A DNA stretch of 64,000 bases from Paenibacillus sp. PL2-23 (GTDB lineage: Bacteria; Bacillota; Bacilli; Paenibacillales; Paenibacillaceae), in contig NZ_CP162129.1 of NCBI RefSeq assembly GCF_040834005.1, positions 849,501-913,500 on the forward strand, given 5' to 3'. Shown piece by piece: positions 54,143 to 63,372 of this stretch. The notes beneath the pieces are model-generated. The model made no database searches. It had not been told where the DNA came from and saw only the letters and a program-made list of their open reading frames with translations. The number at the start of each line of letters is the position of its first letter. The stretch's first letter is position 1. A program made the translations under genes and the position numbers.

Positions 54143-55360
54143 CTATAACTCTTGCCGTTCTTTAGCGAGTTGTATAAATGAACCCAAATCCATCAACCAA
54201 CTTTGCTGACGCGACTTGTAGGTGTCGTGTAGACGCTTAGGTAATACCAATTGCAAACTATTGGCCTGCATCTCATCCGTCTGGTTTTCACTGATACCAG
54301 GCTCCATTGTAAACAAGTGTTTGTTATTTATTCTGTTTGCTTCAGCAAGTACCTGCCGCCATCTATCCTTACATGTGGACTTAACACCCAGCATGGTCAG
54401 TCTGGACTCAGGGAACGACATATCACGGTAATTACTGATATGTGGGAACAAAAAATCCGGTTTTGACTTGTGCTCTGTCATCTGCGTTCGGGAATATGTA
54501 AGGCTGTGAGCCTTGAAGATTTCCTCTAGATGGTTTTCCAGTGCGTATCCAACACGGGATTTTCTCCGATTATGAACACTCAGTGAAAACTGGATAAACC
54601 CTTCGACATCAGTAGTTCCATCATCTCTGAAGCCTTCTTCCAATCTCCTAGCCACCATGTGCCGCTCAAGACGCTTGAACAGCTTTTCCTCCTGTTCAAT
54701 CCACTTCAGTAAGGTCTGATCGGGTTCTTCATAAGGAGAAACGTCTCTTAGAGTCTTTCTGGCCAAATCAGAGAATACAGACGTACTTGGGAAGCCTCCG
54801 TTAAAGTATGGCTCAAGAATACTGTCCAAATAGCCGCTATCAGGTTCTTCAATGACTATACCCATTTCTTCGAGGATATAGCGGACAGCGTAGTCAACTT
54901 CAGGATCATGACCGTCCTCAATAGCCTGAAAGTTGAAACTGAAGTCCACCTGATCCACACCAAACAACCAAAGTAACTGGCTCTCTAAAGTACTTCCGAA
55001 AGGCACGAGTATCATATAAATTTCACCATCTGGTCTTTTGGCCACGATCAGCATGTCGAGTTCTCTGGCCTGATCCATGACTTGATTACTCTTAAAATAC
55101 AATCTGTACTCTGTGCGTGTTGGATGTGCCTCGCGGGCATCGTACCAAGTTAATGAACCTTCGCAAGAAAAGCCCTCGTTCTCTCCGGCAAGCCAAAGAA
55201 AACGGGCTTCATGTGAAACTCGATCATCACCAAAAAGAGTACGAAGTGGTCTGCTCCCATTGAACTCATGTTGGTTTGATACTGCTGTATTAACTTCTAC
55301 CGCGCTCAGACGCTTGATTGCTATACCTTCAAAATATTGTGATAGAAAACCTCTCTTCAT
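54143..55360 (-). CDS. EcoRII-like type II restriction endonuclease
   Basis: A 405-residue enzyme of EcoRII layout: N-terminal B3-like effector DNA-binding domain (~1-175, with NQHEFNGSRPL and LTWYDAREAHPTRTEYRLYF), linker, and C-terminal PD-(D/E)XK domain (~255-400) with SRVGYALENHLEEIF, KPDFLFP and VKSTCKDRWRQVL, the last nearly identical to the EcoRII active site. EcoRII cleaves before CCWGG and needs a second site as effector. It follows vsr by 27 bp and shares its operon with a matching methyltransferase. Recognition of CCWGG is inferred. Confidence 0.88.
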   Translation of the reverse strand: MKRGFLSQYFEGIAIKRLSAVEVNTAVSNQHEFNGSRPLRTLFGDDRVSHEARFLWLAGENEGFSCEGSLTWYDAREAHPTRTEYRLYFKSNQVMDQARELDMLIVAKRPDGEIYMILVPFGSTLESQLLWLFGVDQVDFSFNFQAIEDGHDPEVDYAVRYILEEMGIVIEEPDSGYLDSILEPYFNGGFPSTSVFSDLARKTLRDVSPYEEPDQTLLKWIEQEEKLFKRLERHMVARRLEEGFRDDGTTDVEGFIQFSLSVHNRRKSRVGYALENHLEEIFKAHSLTYSRTQMTEHKSKPDFLFPHISNYRDMSFPESRLTMLGVKSTCKDRWRQVLAEANRINNKHLFTMEPGISENQTDEMQANSLQLVLPKRLHDTYKSRQQSWLMDLGSFIQLAKERQEL

Positions 55361-55387
55361 TTATAACACCCTCACAGTCGTGGTCTG

Positions 55388-55846
55388 TTAGCATTGCCCA
55401 CCAATCTCTATAGATGTCATATCCGTCGCTTCTAACCACTGGGCACATAGTTCTATTACTTCTTCGCTGTTGATGCGGTATTTTCCTGTTAATGAACATT
55501 CCCAAACAATCCCGACTCTCCAGTTCATCTCCTGAAGGCGAGACAAGTTCTCCCTGTCCATTTCCATGTTCCGGTTAATCTTGTTATGCCAGAGTTGCTC
55601 ATTCGATGATGGCCATTTGAACATATGACAGGAATGGCCATGCCAAAAACATCCATTAGCAAAAATGACCGCCTTGTACCGGGGAAAGACCATATCAGGC
55701 ATTCCCGGCAAGTTTCGGTCATGAAGTTTATACCTGAAACCAAGTTTGTGAAGTCCTTGTCTGAGAATTATTTCTGGCTTTGTGTCTTTGCCTTTGATCC
55801 CGGACATCATCCGGCTTCTTGTCTCAGGTGAAACGAAATCATACAT
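55388..55846 (-). CDS. vsr: Vsr very-short-patch repair endonuclease
   Basis: A 152-residue nuclease. Family motifs: [42 protein letters not shown] (catalytic Asp of PDMVF), and WHGHSC with zinc-type Cys/His ligands. It nicks T:G mismatches that arise when 5-methylcytosine deaminates, so its presence says that the linked methyltransferase makes C5-methylcytosine. ATG 55846 overlaps the end of the methyltransferase by 8 bp; a longer in-frame start at 55876 lies fully within that gene. Confidence 0.95.
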   Translation of the reverse strand: MYDFVSPETRSRMMSGIKGKDTKPEIILRQGLHKLGFRYKLHDRNLPGMPDMVFPRYKAVIFANGCFWHGHSCHMFKWPSSNEQLWHNKINRNMEMDRENLSRLQEMNWRVGIVWECSLTGKYRINSEEVIELCAQWLEATDMTSIEIGGQC

Positions 55847-57119
55847 AGGCTTCAACCTTCTCAAAAAGCATTTCAACTTGTTCGGTCTCCTTGTTCGTTC
55901 TCATAACCTTGAAGAGGTACGGGAGCATGTGCGCCGCTACTTTCTCAACAACAGGTACAGCAACTGAATTTCCGAACTGCTTATACGCCTGCGTATCGGA
56001 AACCGGGATTACAAAGGATTGTTGTCCCGGTTTGTCGAACCCCATCAGTCTTGCACATTCGCGAGGAGTCAGCCGCCTCGGATTCTTGCCTTCCTGCCTG
56101 ATCAAAATTTCGGAGCCATCTTTGTAATACCGTGCAGACAAAGTGCGCGCGATATCATCAGGGCCAAACAATCCATAACCAAAACCATTTCCCTTCGCCC
56201 TGTGCTTCTCCGCATAGTTTTGAAGGTATTCCCACAGCCTATCACTCAAAGTGTACTTTTCCGCAACTCTGCTTTCAGGTTCTTCTGTATATGGTGGTTC
56301 AGGCACTTCTGTTCCGTTTTCCGGATGCAGGATCGAACCAAGTTTCGGGCCTGATTGAGGGAGTGCCATATCATTAAAGGCAAATCCAACGTCATCCCGG
56401 AATCCTACTATAAAGATACGCTCTCTATGTTGAGGAACAAAATACTTGGCATCAATTACCCGGAAATCTACATGGTAGCCCAGTTCTTCTTTCAATGTTC
56501 GCAAGATTACCTTAAAGGTATTTCCCTTATCATGGCTAACCAGATTCTTCACATTTTCAAGCAGAAATGCCTTTGGTCTATGATGTTCTATCATTTGTGC
56601 AACGTCGAAGAATAGAGTACCTTGTGTGGCATCATGGAAGCCATGGGGACGACCCAGTGAGTTTTTCTTGGATACTCCTGCGATAGAGAATGGCTGACAA
56701 GGGAAGCCCGCCACCAATACGTCGTATTGAGGCATATCGTTCAGATCAACATCTCGAATGTCGCCGTTCACCGGATGATCGCATTCGTAATTAGTCTGAT
56801 AAGTCTTTCTGCATGCCAAGTCCCACTCACTCGTAAATACACATTTGCCACCAATTGATTCAAACGCCTTCCGCAGACCTCCGATACCTGCAAACAGATC
56901 AATGAACCTAAAGTTGATATCATTTTCAGGTTGTTGACCAGAACGCACATTGTAGATGGTTTTAAGCTCTCTTAGTAGGTTTTCCTCTGGCAAGGATTCA
57001 CCATTTTCCCACCGATAAATGGTACGTTCACTTTTTCCAAGTAATTCAGCAACTTCCTTGACTGAGTATCCAGTCGTCTCTCTTATGTGTGCAAATTCAG
57101 TATTTTTAAATGTTTTCAT
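55839..57119 (-). CDS. DNA (cytosine-5) methyltransferase with N-terminal HTH (EcoRII/Dcm type)
   Basis: A 426-residue enzyme. Residues ~8-55 are an XRE-type helix-turn-helix ([25 protein letters not shown]). The C5 motifs follow: [30 protein letters not shown] with catalytic Cys, [39 protein letters not shown] and [13 protein letters not shown]. The N-terminal extension is typical of M.EcoRII, M.SsoII and Dcm, of which the first two repress their own promoters. A perfect palindrome stands 14 bp before the start codon. With the EcoRII-like nuclease, CCWGG is the expected target. Confidence 0.93.
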   Translation of the reverse strand: MKTFKNTEFAHIRETTGYSVKEVAELLGKSERTIYRWENGESLPEENLLRELKTIYNVRSGQQPENDINFRFIDLFAGIGGLRKAFESIGGKCVFTSEWDLACRKTYQTNYECDHPVNGDIRDVDLNDMPQYDVLVAGFPCQPFSIAGVSKKNSLGRPHGFHDATQGTLFFDVAQMIEHHRPKAFLLENVKNLVSHDKGNTFKVILRTLKEELGYHVDFRVIDAKYFVPQHRERIFIVGFRDDVGFAFNDMALPQSGPKLGSILHPENGTEVPEPPYTEEPESRVAEKYTLSDRLWEYLQNYAEKHRAKGNGFGYGLFGPDDIARTLSARYYKDGSEILIRQEGKNPRRLTPRECARLMGFDKPGQQSFVIPVSDTQAYKQFGNSVAVPVVEKVAAHMLPYLFKVMRTNKETEQVEMLFEKVEAYV

Positions 57120-57132
57120 TGTTAACCCCTCC

Positions 57133-57167
57133 TGTCAAAAACATTCCCAGGGGGAATGTTTTTGACA
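57133..57167. promoter_or_regulatory. Perfect 35-bp palindromic operator centred on CCAGG
   Basis: TGTCAAAAACATTCCC and its exact complement are separated by AGG, so both arms are 16 bp with no mismatch. The centre CCCAGGGGG contains CCAGG (57147-57151), the expected methylation site of the neighbouring enzyme. It lies between the likely minus-strand promoter and ribosome binding site of the methyltransferase gene, and 167 bp before the divergent gene. It is a strong candidate for the HTH domain's binding site. Confidence 0.8.
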
Positions 57168-57169
57168 TA

Positions 57170-57198
57170 AGGATAACACGGGGAACATGCTTTCGCAA
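57170..57198 (-). promoter_or_regulatory. Promoter of the R-M operon
   Basis: Minus strand -35 TTGCGA (57198-57193), 17-base spacer, -10 TATCCT (57175-57170). Transcription would start inside the palindrome, so a bound repressor would block initiation or early elongation. Confidence 0.5.
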
Positions 57199-57333
57199 AT
57201 TATTTTTCTAATGGTTCCTCTTTTCTGAGATTATAATATTATGTTGGCCTCAAATTCCCTCTCAAAAAACTGGTAATTTTGACCGATATAACTACTGAAT
57301 CATCATACCAAATCATCTAAGGGGGAAAAATAT

Positions 57334-57831
57334 ATGGACTTTTTATCTTTATATTTTAAGGGAGTTGCCGCAAAAGTATTGAGTTCAGTTGAAATTAATA
57401 AATGGAACAGTAATCAGCATGAATTTCATGGAGTTAGAGTTCTGAAAAATATTTTTGGACTCGAAAGACAATACTTTAATGCAAGGTTCATTTACATAAA
57501 CAAACAGGGGAAAATGATACAAAGCACCGGAAGGCTAACATGGTACGATGCAAGAGAGTATGATCCTTATAGAACAGAACATCGATTATATTATACTGAA
57601 TCCAGTGCTATTAATAACGCTCATGAGAATGACTTAATGATCGTTGGATTGAGAAGTGACAATACTGTATTGGTCGTCATTGCTAATAAAGAAAGTGAAT
57701 TTTGTGAAAAACTGAAGCTCCTGTTTGGGATCAAATATATCAGTACTGAATACAAGTCATTTGATCTTGAAAGCAAAGAGGTTAGAACTGATGATGTTGA
57801 TACACTAGTTAAGATTGGGGTTTTATTATAA
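57334..57831 (+). CDS. Stand-alone EcoRII N-terminal (B3-like) domain protein
   Basis: A 165-residue protein homologous to residues 1-170 of the nearby restriction enzyme: DFLSLYFKGVAAKVLSSVE against the GFLSQYFEGIAIKRLSAVE part, NQHEFHGVRVLK against NQHEFNGSRPLR, LTWYDAREYDPYRTEHRLYY against LTWYDAREAHPTRTEYRLYF. It ends where the DNA-binding domain ends, with no nuclease half. ATG 57334 follows AAGGGGG, and the frame is intact. It is divergent from the methyltransferase. It may be a DNA-binding modulator of restriction or the remnant of a second enzyme; similarity is roughly half of positions, so it is not a recent duplicate. Confidence 0.82.
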   Translation: MDFLSLYFKGVAAKVLSSVEINKWNSNQHEFHGVRVLKNIFGLERQYFNARFIYINKQGKMIQSTGRLTWYDAREYDPYRTEHRLYYTESSAINNAHENDLMIVGLRSDNTVLVVIANKESEFCEKLKLLFGIKYISTEYKSFDLESKEVRTDDVDTLVKIGVLL

Positions 57832-58078
57832 AATGTTATCTCTTACGAGTTAGCTTATGCGTTGCTATAATAAAACCAAAACATTGCATCCATATGCTGC
57901 TGCTATTGTTGAAGGATGAGGCATCTTTCCTTACAAGGCTACCATTCAAGATGAGTTGATTGAATGCTGCTGTTATTAACAAAAGATCTAAAGACTGATT
58001 CTCAAATCATTAATTTTATCTTTAGATGCAATTTCATTTATTTATTCCCTACTCTTCTTCATTAGGAGCTCGCCACCC

Positions 58079-58777
58079 ATGAAATACGACTGCCTAATTG
58101 TAGACGATGAAATCGTACTCGCGGAAACCACCAGCGAGTACTTTAACATGTTCGAAGTGAAAACCACCTTCGTAACCACAGCAGAGGAGTGCGAGCGATT
58201 CTTCAAGGAGCACGACACATCGCTCATTCTGCTAGACATCAACCTCGGCAAGGCGTCGGGGTTTGAATTGTGCAAAAAGCTGCGGCAGCGGACGCAGATT
58301 CCGATCCTGTTCATCAGCGCGCGGTCCAGCGATGATGATATCCTGATCGCCCTCAACATCGGAGGCGATGATTATATTCAGAAGCCGTACACGCTCAGCG
58401 TGCTGCTGGCGAAGGTGAAGGCGGTGCTGAAGCGATACGGGAGCGGAAGCCACGCGAACCAAGCCGCCGACAACGTCATCGAATTCGGCCCCGTGAAGAT
58501 CGACCTATCCCTTAACCGCGTAAGCGTGAACGGCGTAGACACGAAGCTCAAGAAGCTGGAGTACAAGCTGCTGGTGTACCTGGCCCAGCACAAGAACAAA
58601 ATCGTCACCAAGGAAGAGTTGTTCTACAACGTGTGGGGAGACTCCATCACAAGCGACGGCACGCTGAACGTGCACATCCGACACCTGCGGGAGAAGATTG
58701 AGCCGGATCCGAACGATCCGCAATATATCCGCACCGTCTGGGGGACGGGGTATGTGCTGGAGGATGGCACGCGATGA
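58079..58777 (+). CDS. OmpR-family response regulator
   Basis: A 232-residue regulator: receiver domain (~1-120) with LIVDDE, phospho-acceptor Asp in ILLDINLG and Lys in IQKPYT; winged-helix DNA-binding domain (~130-230) with IVTKEELFYNVWGD and VHIRHLREKIEPDP. It overlaps the kinase gene by 4 bp. The ABC transporter genes that follow suggest a Bce/Vir-like peptide-sensing module. A run of repeated heptamers before those genes is a likely binding site. Confidence 0.93.
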   Translation: MKYDCLIVDDEIVLAETTSEYFNMFEVKTTFVTTAEECERFFKEHDTSLILLDINLGKASGFELCKKLRQRTQIPILFISARSSDDDILIALNIGGDDYIQKPYTLSVLLAKVKAVLKRYGSGSHANQAADNVIEFGPVKIDLSLNRVSVNGVDTKLKKLEYKLLVYLAQHKNKIVTKEELFYNVWGDSITSDGTLNVHIRHLREKIEPDPNDPQYIRTVWGTGYVLEDGTR

Positions 58778-60039
58778 GGACGAAAGGGATCTTTATCACC
58801 CTGACGGCGATCTTCCTAGCCGGCATCCTTCTCTCCATCATCATGCTCCGCACGGATACGGAGACAAAGGTTGACCTTGTAGCGGTGAACGAGATCATGA
58901 AGACGGTGGAGCAGCATTGGAAAAGCCTGGACGAAGGCGACCTAAACTTAAGCCACATCCAGCAACCCTTCACCGTCCTCGACCTCAACGGCCAGCCCAT
59001 CTTCCAGAGCAGTCTCGACGCAACGAGAACAATCAACGACGCCCTGAAGAACCGTGACACGATCGTCGACATCCAGATCGACAACGCCATCGTCGGAAAG
59101 CTGATCATCCCCTATGACGATCAGCAGACGCTTAACGCCATTAAGATCAGACTGGCCGTCATCCTCCTAACGGCTTTTACTCTTCTGGCGATCCTCTGCG
59201 CCCTATACGCGGCGTTTCTCAACCGCACGATCTTCCGCCCGTTCCGTGAGCTGCAGGCTTTTGCGGCGAATGTGGCGAGGGGGAAGCTGGACGTGCCGCT
59301 GACGATGAGCCAGGACAACCCGTTCGGGGCGTTCACGGAGAGCTTCGATATTATGCGCGAAGAGCTGGCGGCGGCGAGGCAGAGCGAATATGAGGCGAAC
59401 CGCAGCAAGAAGGAGTTGGTGGCCAGCCTCAGCCATGATATCAAAACGCCGGTTGCCTCCATTAAGGCGGTGAGCGAGCTGATGCTGCTCAAAGCAACTG
59501 ACGAGAAAATGCAGAAGCAGCTGAATACGATCTACGCCAAGGCGGAGCAGATCAACCTGCTCGTGACGGACATGTTCCATGCGACGATGGAGGAGCTGAA
59601 CGAGCTCAAAGTGACCACAACGGAGGAGCTCAGCTCCGTCCTTTACAGAATGATTAACAGCGTGAACATTCACGATCAGATCCACTTCGAGCCGATACCG
59701 GACTGCATGATCGTCACGGACGTTCATCGCCTCCAGCAGGTGCTGGACAATATCGTGAGCAACGCCTACAAGTACGCGAATACGCCTATTACCGTTACCT
59801 CGCAACTAACTGACTCGTATCTCGAGCTCCACATCACAGACAACGGCCTAGGCATCCCCGAGGACGAGCTGCCGCTGTTGTTCAATAAGTTTTACCGGGG
59901 GAGCAATGCGGAGGGACGGAGCGGATCGGGGCTTGGCCTGTACATCTCGATGTATCTCATGCAGCGCATGCAAGGGGACATCGCCTGCCGGAACCGTGAA
60001 GGCGGCTTCACCGTGACGGTCGCCATCCCGCTAGCTTAA
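58774..60039 (+). CDS. Sensor histidine kinase
   Basis: A 421-residue kinase with two membrane helices (~5-25 and ~125-150) around a ~100-residue extracellular sensor, a HAMP-like region (NRTIFRPFRELQAFAANVARG), HisKA with phospho-His in ASLSHDIKTPVASIK (~212-226), and HATPase boxes DNIVSNAYKYA, DNGLGIPEDE and GSGLGLYI. It should phosphorylate the response regulator encoded just upstream. Unlike BceS, it has a sizeable extracellular domain, so it may sense its ligand itself. Confidence 0.93.
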   Translation: MRTKGIFITLTAIFLAGILLSIIMLRTDTETKVDLVAVNEIMKTVEQHWKSLDEGDLNLSHIQQPFTVLDLNGQPIFQSSLDATRTINDALKNRDTIVDIQIDNAIVGKLIIPYDDQQTLNAIKIRLAVILLTAFTLLAILCALYAAFLNRTIFRPFRELQAFAANVARGKLDVPLTMSQDNPFGAFTESFDIMREELAAARQSEYEANRSKKELVASLSHDIKTPVASIKAVSELMLLKATDEKMQKQLNTIYAKAEQINLLVTDMFHATMEELNELKVTTTEELSSVLYRMINSVNIHDQIHFEPIPDCMIVTDVHRLQQVLDNIVSNAYKYANTPITVTSQLTDSYLELHITDNGLGIPEDELPLLFNKFYRGSNAEGRSGSGLGLYISMYLMQRMQGDIACRNREGGFTVTVAIPLA

Positions 60040-60047
60040 TAGTACGT

Positions 60048-60094
60048 GTTCAAAAAGTCCAGTTTTCAGCACACATAGCTCATGCTTTTTTGAA
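60048..60094 (+). terminator. Long-loop hairpin after kinase gene
   Basis: GTTCAAAAAG (60048-60057) pairs with CTTTTTTGAAC (60084-60094), with a 26-base loop. It may terminate the regulator/kinase transcript, though the long loop makes this uncertain. Confidence 0.4.
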
Positions 60095-60109
60095 CTACCT
60101 CTAGCAGAA

Positions 60110-60164
60110 TTAAGAATTAGCTAAGAAACAGGCAGAGATTACCTAAGAATTGCCGCGGTATGAT
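60110..60164 (+). promoter_or_regulatory. Activator-type promoter before the ABC transporter genes
   Basis: Heptamers TTAAGAA (60110), CTAAGAA (60121) and CTAAGAA (60143) lie 11 and 22 bases apart, so on the same helix face. A -10 TATGAT (60159-60164) follows; there is no good -35. This is how OmpR-type regulators bind, and the adjacent response regulator is the likely one. Confidence 0.55.
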
Positions 60165-60231
60165 GAGGCTGTAATCAACATTACAGTCTTATTTGTACGG
60201 AACCGGAAGGTTCAGGAAGGTGGATATACCG

Positions 60232-60996
60232 ATGACGACAACCGAATTATTGCGTACCGACAAATTATGCAAAACCTTCTCCAGCGGCGGCGTTCAGCAG
60301 CATGTGCTCAAAAATTTGGACATCACCCTCGTGCAGGGTGACTTCACGGTCATTATGGGCAGCTCAGGATCGGGCAAGTCGACACTGCTCTACGCGCTCA
60401 GCGGCATGGATAAGCCGACGCTTGGCGAGATTTACTTCAGCGGGCAGAAGATTTCGAAGCTGAACAACGACCAGCTGGCCGTGTTCCGCCGCAAGAACTG
60501 CGGCTTTGTGTTCCAGCAGGTTCATCTGCTCGACCATATGAGCATTCTGGACAACGTGCTGGCGAGCGGCCTGCTCTTGAGCAGAGAACGCCGCGCCCTG
60601 GCGGCCAAGGCCAAGAAGCTGTTCGCCCAAGTGGGGCTGAACGAAGCGGCATGGGGCAAGTTCCCGTCCCAGCTATCCGGCGGCGAGGCGCAAAGAGCGG
60701 GGATCGTGCGGGCGCTTATTAACGATCCTCATCTTATTTTTGCAGACGAACCGACCGGGGCGCTGAACTCCGCGGCGAGCGACAGCGTGCTGAACGTGCT
60801 CACCGACGTGAACCGGAATGGGCAGAGCATTGTGATGGTCACCCATGATCTGAAAACAGCGCTGCGCGGCAACCGCGTCCTCTACCTCCGCGACGGCGTC
60901 ATCTGCGGCGATCTGTTGCTGGAGCCGTACCAGCCCGAGCAGCAGCATGCGCGGCATGAGAAGCTGACGGCTTTCCTGGCCGAGATGGGGTGGTAA
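60232..60996 (+). CDS. ABC transporter ATP-binding protein (MacB/BceA type)
   Basis: A 254-residue ATPase: Walker A GSSGSGKST (~43-51), Q-loop VFQQVHLL, signature LSGGEAQRAGIVRAL (~148-162), Walker B LIFADEPTGALNS (~168-180), H-loop VTHD. It belongs to the LolD/MacB/BceA group that pairs with FtsX-type permeases. ATG 60232 follows GGAAGGTGG. The permease begins 2 bp after its stop. It likely helps remove antimicrobial peptides or export a peptide or lipid. Confidence 0.93.
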   Translation: MTTTELLRTDKLCKTFSSGGVQQHVLKNLDITLVQGDFTVIMGSSGSGKSTLLYALSGMDKPTLGEIYFSGQKISKLNNDQLAVFRRKNCGFVFQQVHLLDHMSILDNVLASGLLLSRERRALAAKAKKLFAQVGLNEAAWGKFPSQLSGGEAQRAGIVRALINDPHLIFADEPTGALNSAASDSVLNVLTDVNRNGQSIVMVTHDLKTALRGNRVLYLRDGVICGDLLLEPYQPEQQHARHEKLTAFLAEMGW

Positions 60997-60998
60997 CG

Positions 60999-63350
60999 AT
61001 GAAGATCTGGCATCTGACCTCGGCCAATATTCGAAGCGGCAAAAGTGCCACCTTCTCGCTGTTTATTCTGATCGTCATCGCCGGCTTGCTCCTGAATCTC
61101 GGGTTAGCCGTCATGACGAAGATGGGGAGCTTCTTCGACGAAAAGTCGGAGCAACTGGGCGAGTCGCATATCGTCGTCCTGACCAAACAGTCCAATTACA
61201 AGCCGGATTACCGCGAGTATTTCGCGAACCGTCCGGAGGTGGCGGCGACCGAAGAAGAGGCCATTATCCTAATGAACGCGGTGAAATTCCTCTACGGAGA
61301 GAACGACATTAACATGGCGGCCGCTTTCCTCAATGCCGATTCAACGGACAGAGCCTTTGGCCAGGTACGGCTGCTCGAAGAGCTGGAGGGTCCCGCCCAG
61401 GACGGAGACATCTACGTGCCGCTCAGCTTCCAAGCGAGCGCGGGCTACAAGCTGGGCGATTCGTTCGACATGACTTATCAGAGCCAGACGTTCCGCTATC
61501 GGATCAAAGGCTTCTTCGAGACTACCATGATGGGGACCCCGAATATGGGGATTATGAAATATTTTTTGCCGGACGCGTCCTATCACCATCTAGTCGAGAA
61601 GGTGGGCGACACGGCAGCCGGAACGCTGATCTCCGCCGGTCTTCATGATTCGAAACAGTCCTCGGAGGTTCGCCAAGACTTCGGCAAGCAATTCCCGGAC
61701 CATAACATGGATGTCAACAATCCGCTGTTCTGGGAGGGCGACATTGAGCTCGTCAAGAGCGTGGGCTCGATCACGATAAACGTGGTGGCCATGATTCTGG
61801 TCGCGTTCGCGGTTGTTATCGTGCTCGTATTCCTGATGGTCATCCAGTTCCGCGTGACGAACAGCATCGATGACGGCATCGTGAATATTGGCGTGCTGAA
61901 GGCTCTCGGCTACACCAGCAGGCAGATTATCGCGGCCACGATTCTGCAATTCCTGTTGATCGCGGCGGCAGCGGGCGTCGTCGGTGCGGCGCTCTCTTAC
62001 GGGGTCCTGCCCGTCTTCGGCCGCATCGTGACGACCTTGTCGGGGCTGATCTGGACGACCGGGTTCGACGCCGTCGTGAACGCGATAAGCGTGCTGCTCA
62101 TTACGCTGATGGTGCTGGCCGTTACGCTGCTCGCTTCCGCGCGCATCCGTTCGCTCCAGCCCGTCACGGCACTGCGCGGCGGCATCCGGACGCACAGCTT
62201 CCGGCGCAACCGGTTCCCGCTCGACCGGGCGGCGGGCAGTCTGAACTGGCTGCTGGCCTGCAAGGCGATGATTATGAACAAGAAGCAGAACATCATGGTC
62301 GCCTGCGTCATCGCGGCGATTACGTTCGCCTCTATTTTCTCCGTCGTACTGTACTATAACGTGGCTTCCGACAAAACGGCGTTTGTCCACCTCGTTGGCG
62401 CGGAGACGTCGAACGTGATCGTGAACGCGGCTTCTGAGTCGGATAGCGGGAAGCTGATGGCGGACTTGGAAGGGATGGACGGCGTGCGGAAGGCGGCCTT
62501 TCTCGATATGACCTCGATGAAGCTGGATGGCCAAAACGTGTTCACGTCGATTTCGGACGATTTCTCCAAGCTGGAGAACCAGAGCGTCTACGAAGGGCGC
62601 TACCCGAAATACGACAACGAAATCGCGGTCTCCTGGGTCGTGGCGAAGCTGCTCGGCAAGGAGGTCGGCGATACGGTGACGGCGGAAGCGGGCGAAGCCT
62701 CGTATACGTACCTCATCACCGGACTGAGCCAGTCCATTAGCAATTTGGGGCAGGCGGCTTATATGACCGTGCCGGGCGCGCAGCAGGTGATGCCGGACTA
62801 TGCGGGAACGAGCATCAACGTCTATTTGGACGGCGTGGACAACAGCAGCTTCATGGATGAGGTCAAAGCCCAATACGGGAGCGAGGTCGGCGATATCGTC
62901 GATATGGACGAGATGATCGACGGGCAGACCAGCATTTATATAGCCGCCGTGTTCGCCGTTATGGTGATCGTTCTGGTCATCACGATCCTGGTCGTCTCCT
63001 TGATTCTGTACCTGGTGATCAAGAAGATGATTTTGAAACGGAAGAAGGAGCTTGGTATTCTGAAAGCAACCGGGTATACGACGTTCCAGCTCATGACGCA
63101 GATCGCGCTTAGCTTCGTGCCGGTCGTCATCGCGGGCGTCTTCATTGGTGGCGTGCTGGGCATAATGGGCACGAACACGGTGCTGACGCTGCTGCTGTCC
63201 GGAGCGGGCATCCAGAAGGTTGATTTTATCGTACACGTGCCGCTGATCACAGCTCTGTGCACCGGACTGATCGGGTTCGCTTACGGCATCTCGATGCTGG
63301 TGTCCCGGGGGATCAAGCGAATTACGGCATACGGGTTGATTACGGAATAG
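60999..63350 (+). CDS. FtsX-type ABC transporter permease
   Basis: A 783-residue membrane protein. It has an N-terminal helix (TFSLFILIVIAGLLLNLGL), a MacB-type extracellular domain (~45-235), a first FtsX module of three helices (~245-390), a further helix, a second extracellular part (~450-640) and a second FtsX module (~645-780). Ten helices overall match BceB/two-module permeases, but the large extracellular domain lies in both halves, more like MacB/YtrF-type fusions. ATG 60999 follows GGGGTGG. It acts with the ATPase just upstream under the nearby two-component system. Confidence 0.9.
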   Translation: MKIWHLTSANIRSGKSATFSLFILIVIAGLLLNLGLAVMTKMGSFFDEKSEQLGESHIVVLTKQSNYKPDYREYFANRPEVAATEEEAIILMNAVKFLYGENDINMAAAFLNADSTDRAFGQVRLLEELEGPAQDGDIYVPLSFQASAGYKLGDSFDMTYQSQTFRYRIKGFFETTMMGTPNMGIMKYFLPDASYHHLVEKVGDTAAGTLISAGLHDSKQSSEVRQDFGKQFPDHNMDVNNPLFWEGDIELVKSVGSITINVVAMILVAFAVVIVLVFLMVIQFRVTNSIDDGIVNIGVLKALGYTSRQIIAATILQFLLIAAAAGVVGAALSYGVLPVFGRIVTTLSGLIWTTGFDAVVNAISVLLITLMVLAVTLLASARIRSLQPVTALRGGIRTHSFRRNRFPLDRAAGSLNWLLACKAMIMNKKQNIMVACVIAAITFASIFSVVLYYNVASDKTAFVHLVGAETSNVIVNAASESDSGKLMADLEGMDGVRKAAFLDMTSMKLDGQNVFTSISDDFSKLENQSVYEGRYPKYDNEIAVSWVVAKLLGKEVGDTVTAEAGEASYTYLITGLSQSISNLGQAAYMTVPGAQQVMPDYAGTSINVYLDGVDNSSFMDEVKAQYGSEVGDIVDMDEMIDGQTSIYIAAVFAVMVIVLVITILVVSLILYLVIKKMILKRKKELGILKATGYTTFQLMTQIALSFVPVVIAGVFIGGVLGIMGTNTVLTLLLSGAGIQKVDFIVHVPLITALCTGLIGFAYGISMLVSRGIKRITAYGLITE

Positions 63351-63372
63351 TAGAGAGTAGGAGGGATTTCCC

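Noticed and set aside
60048-60094. End of an insertion sequence after the kinase gene
   Set aside because: The GTTCAAAAAG/CTTTTTTGAAC pair has no transposase relic or target duplication nearby; a long-loop terminator explains it.
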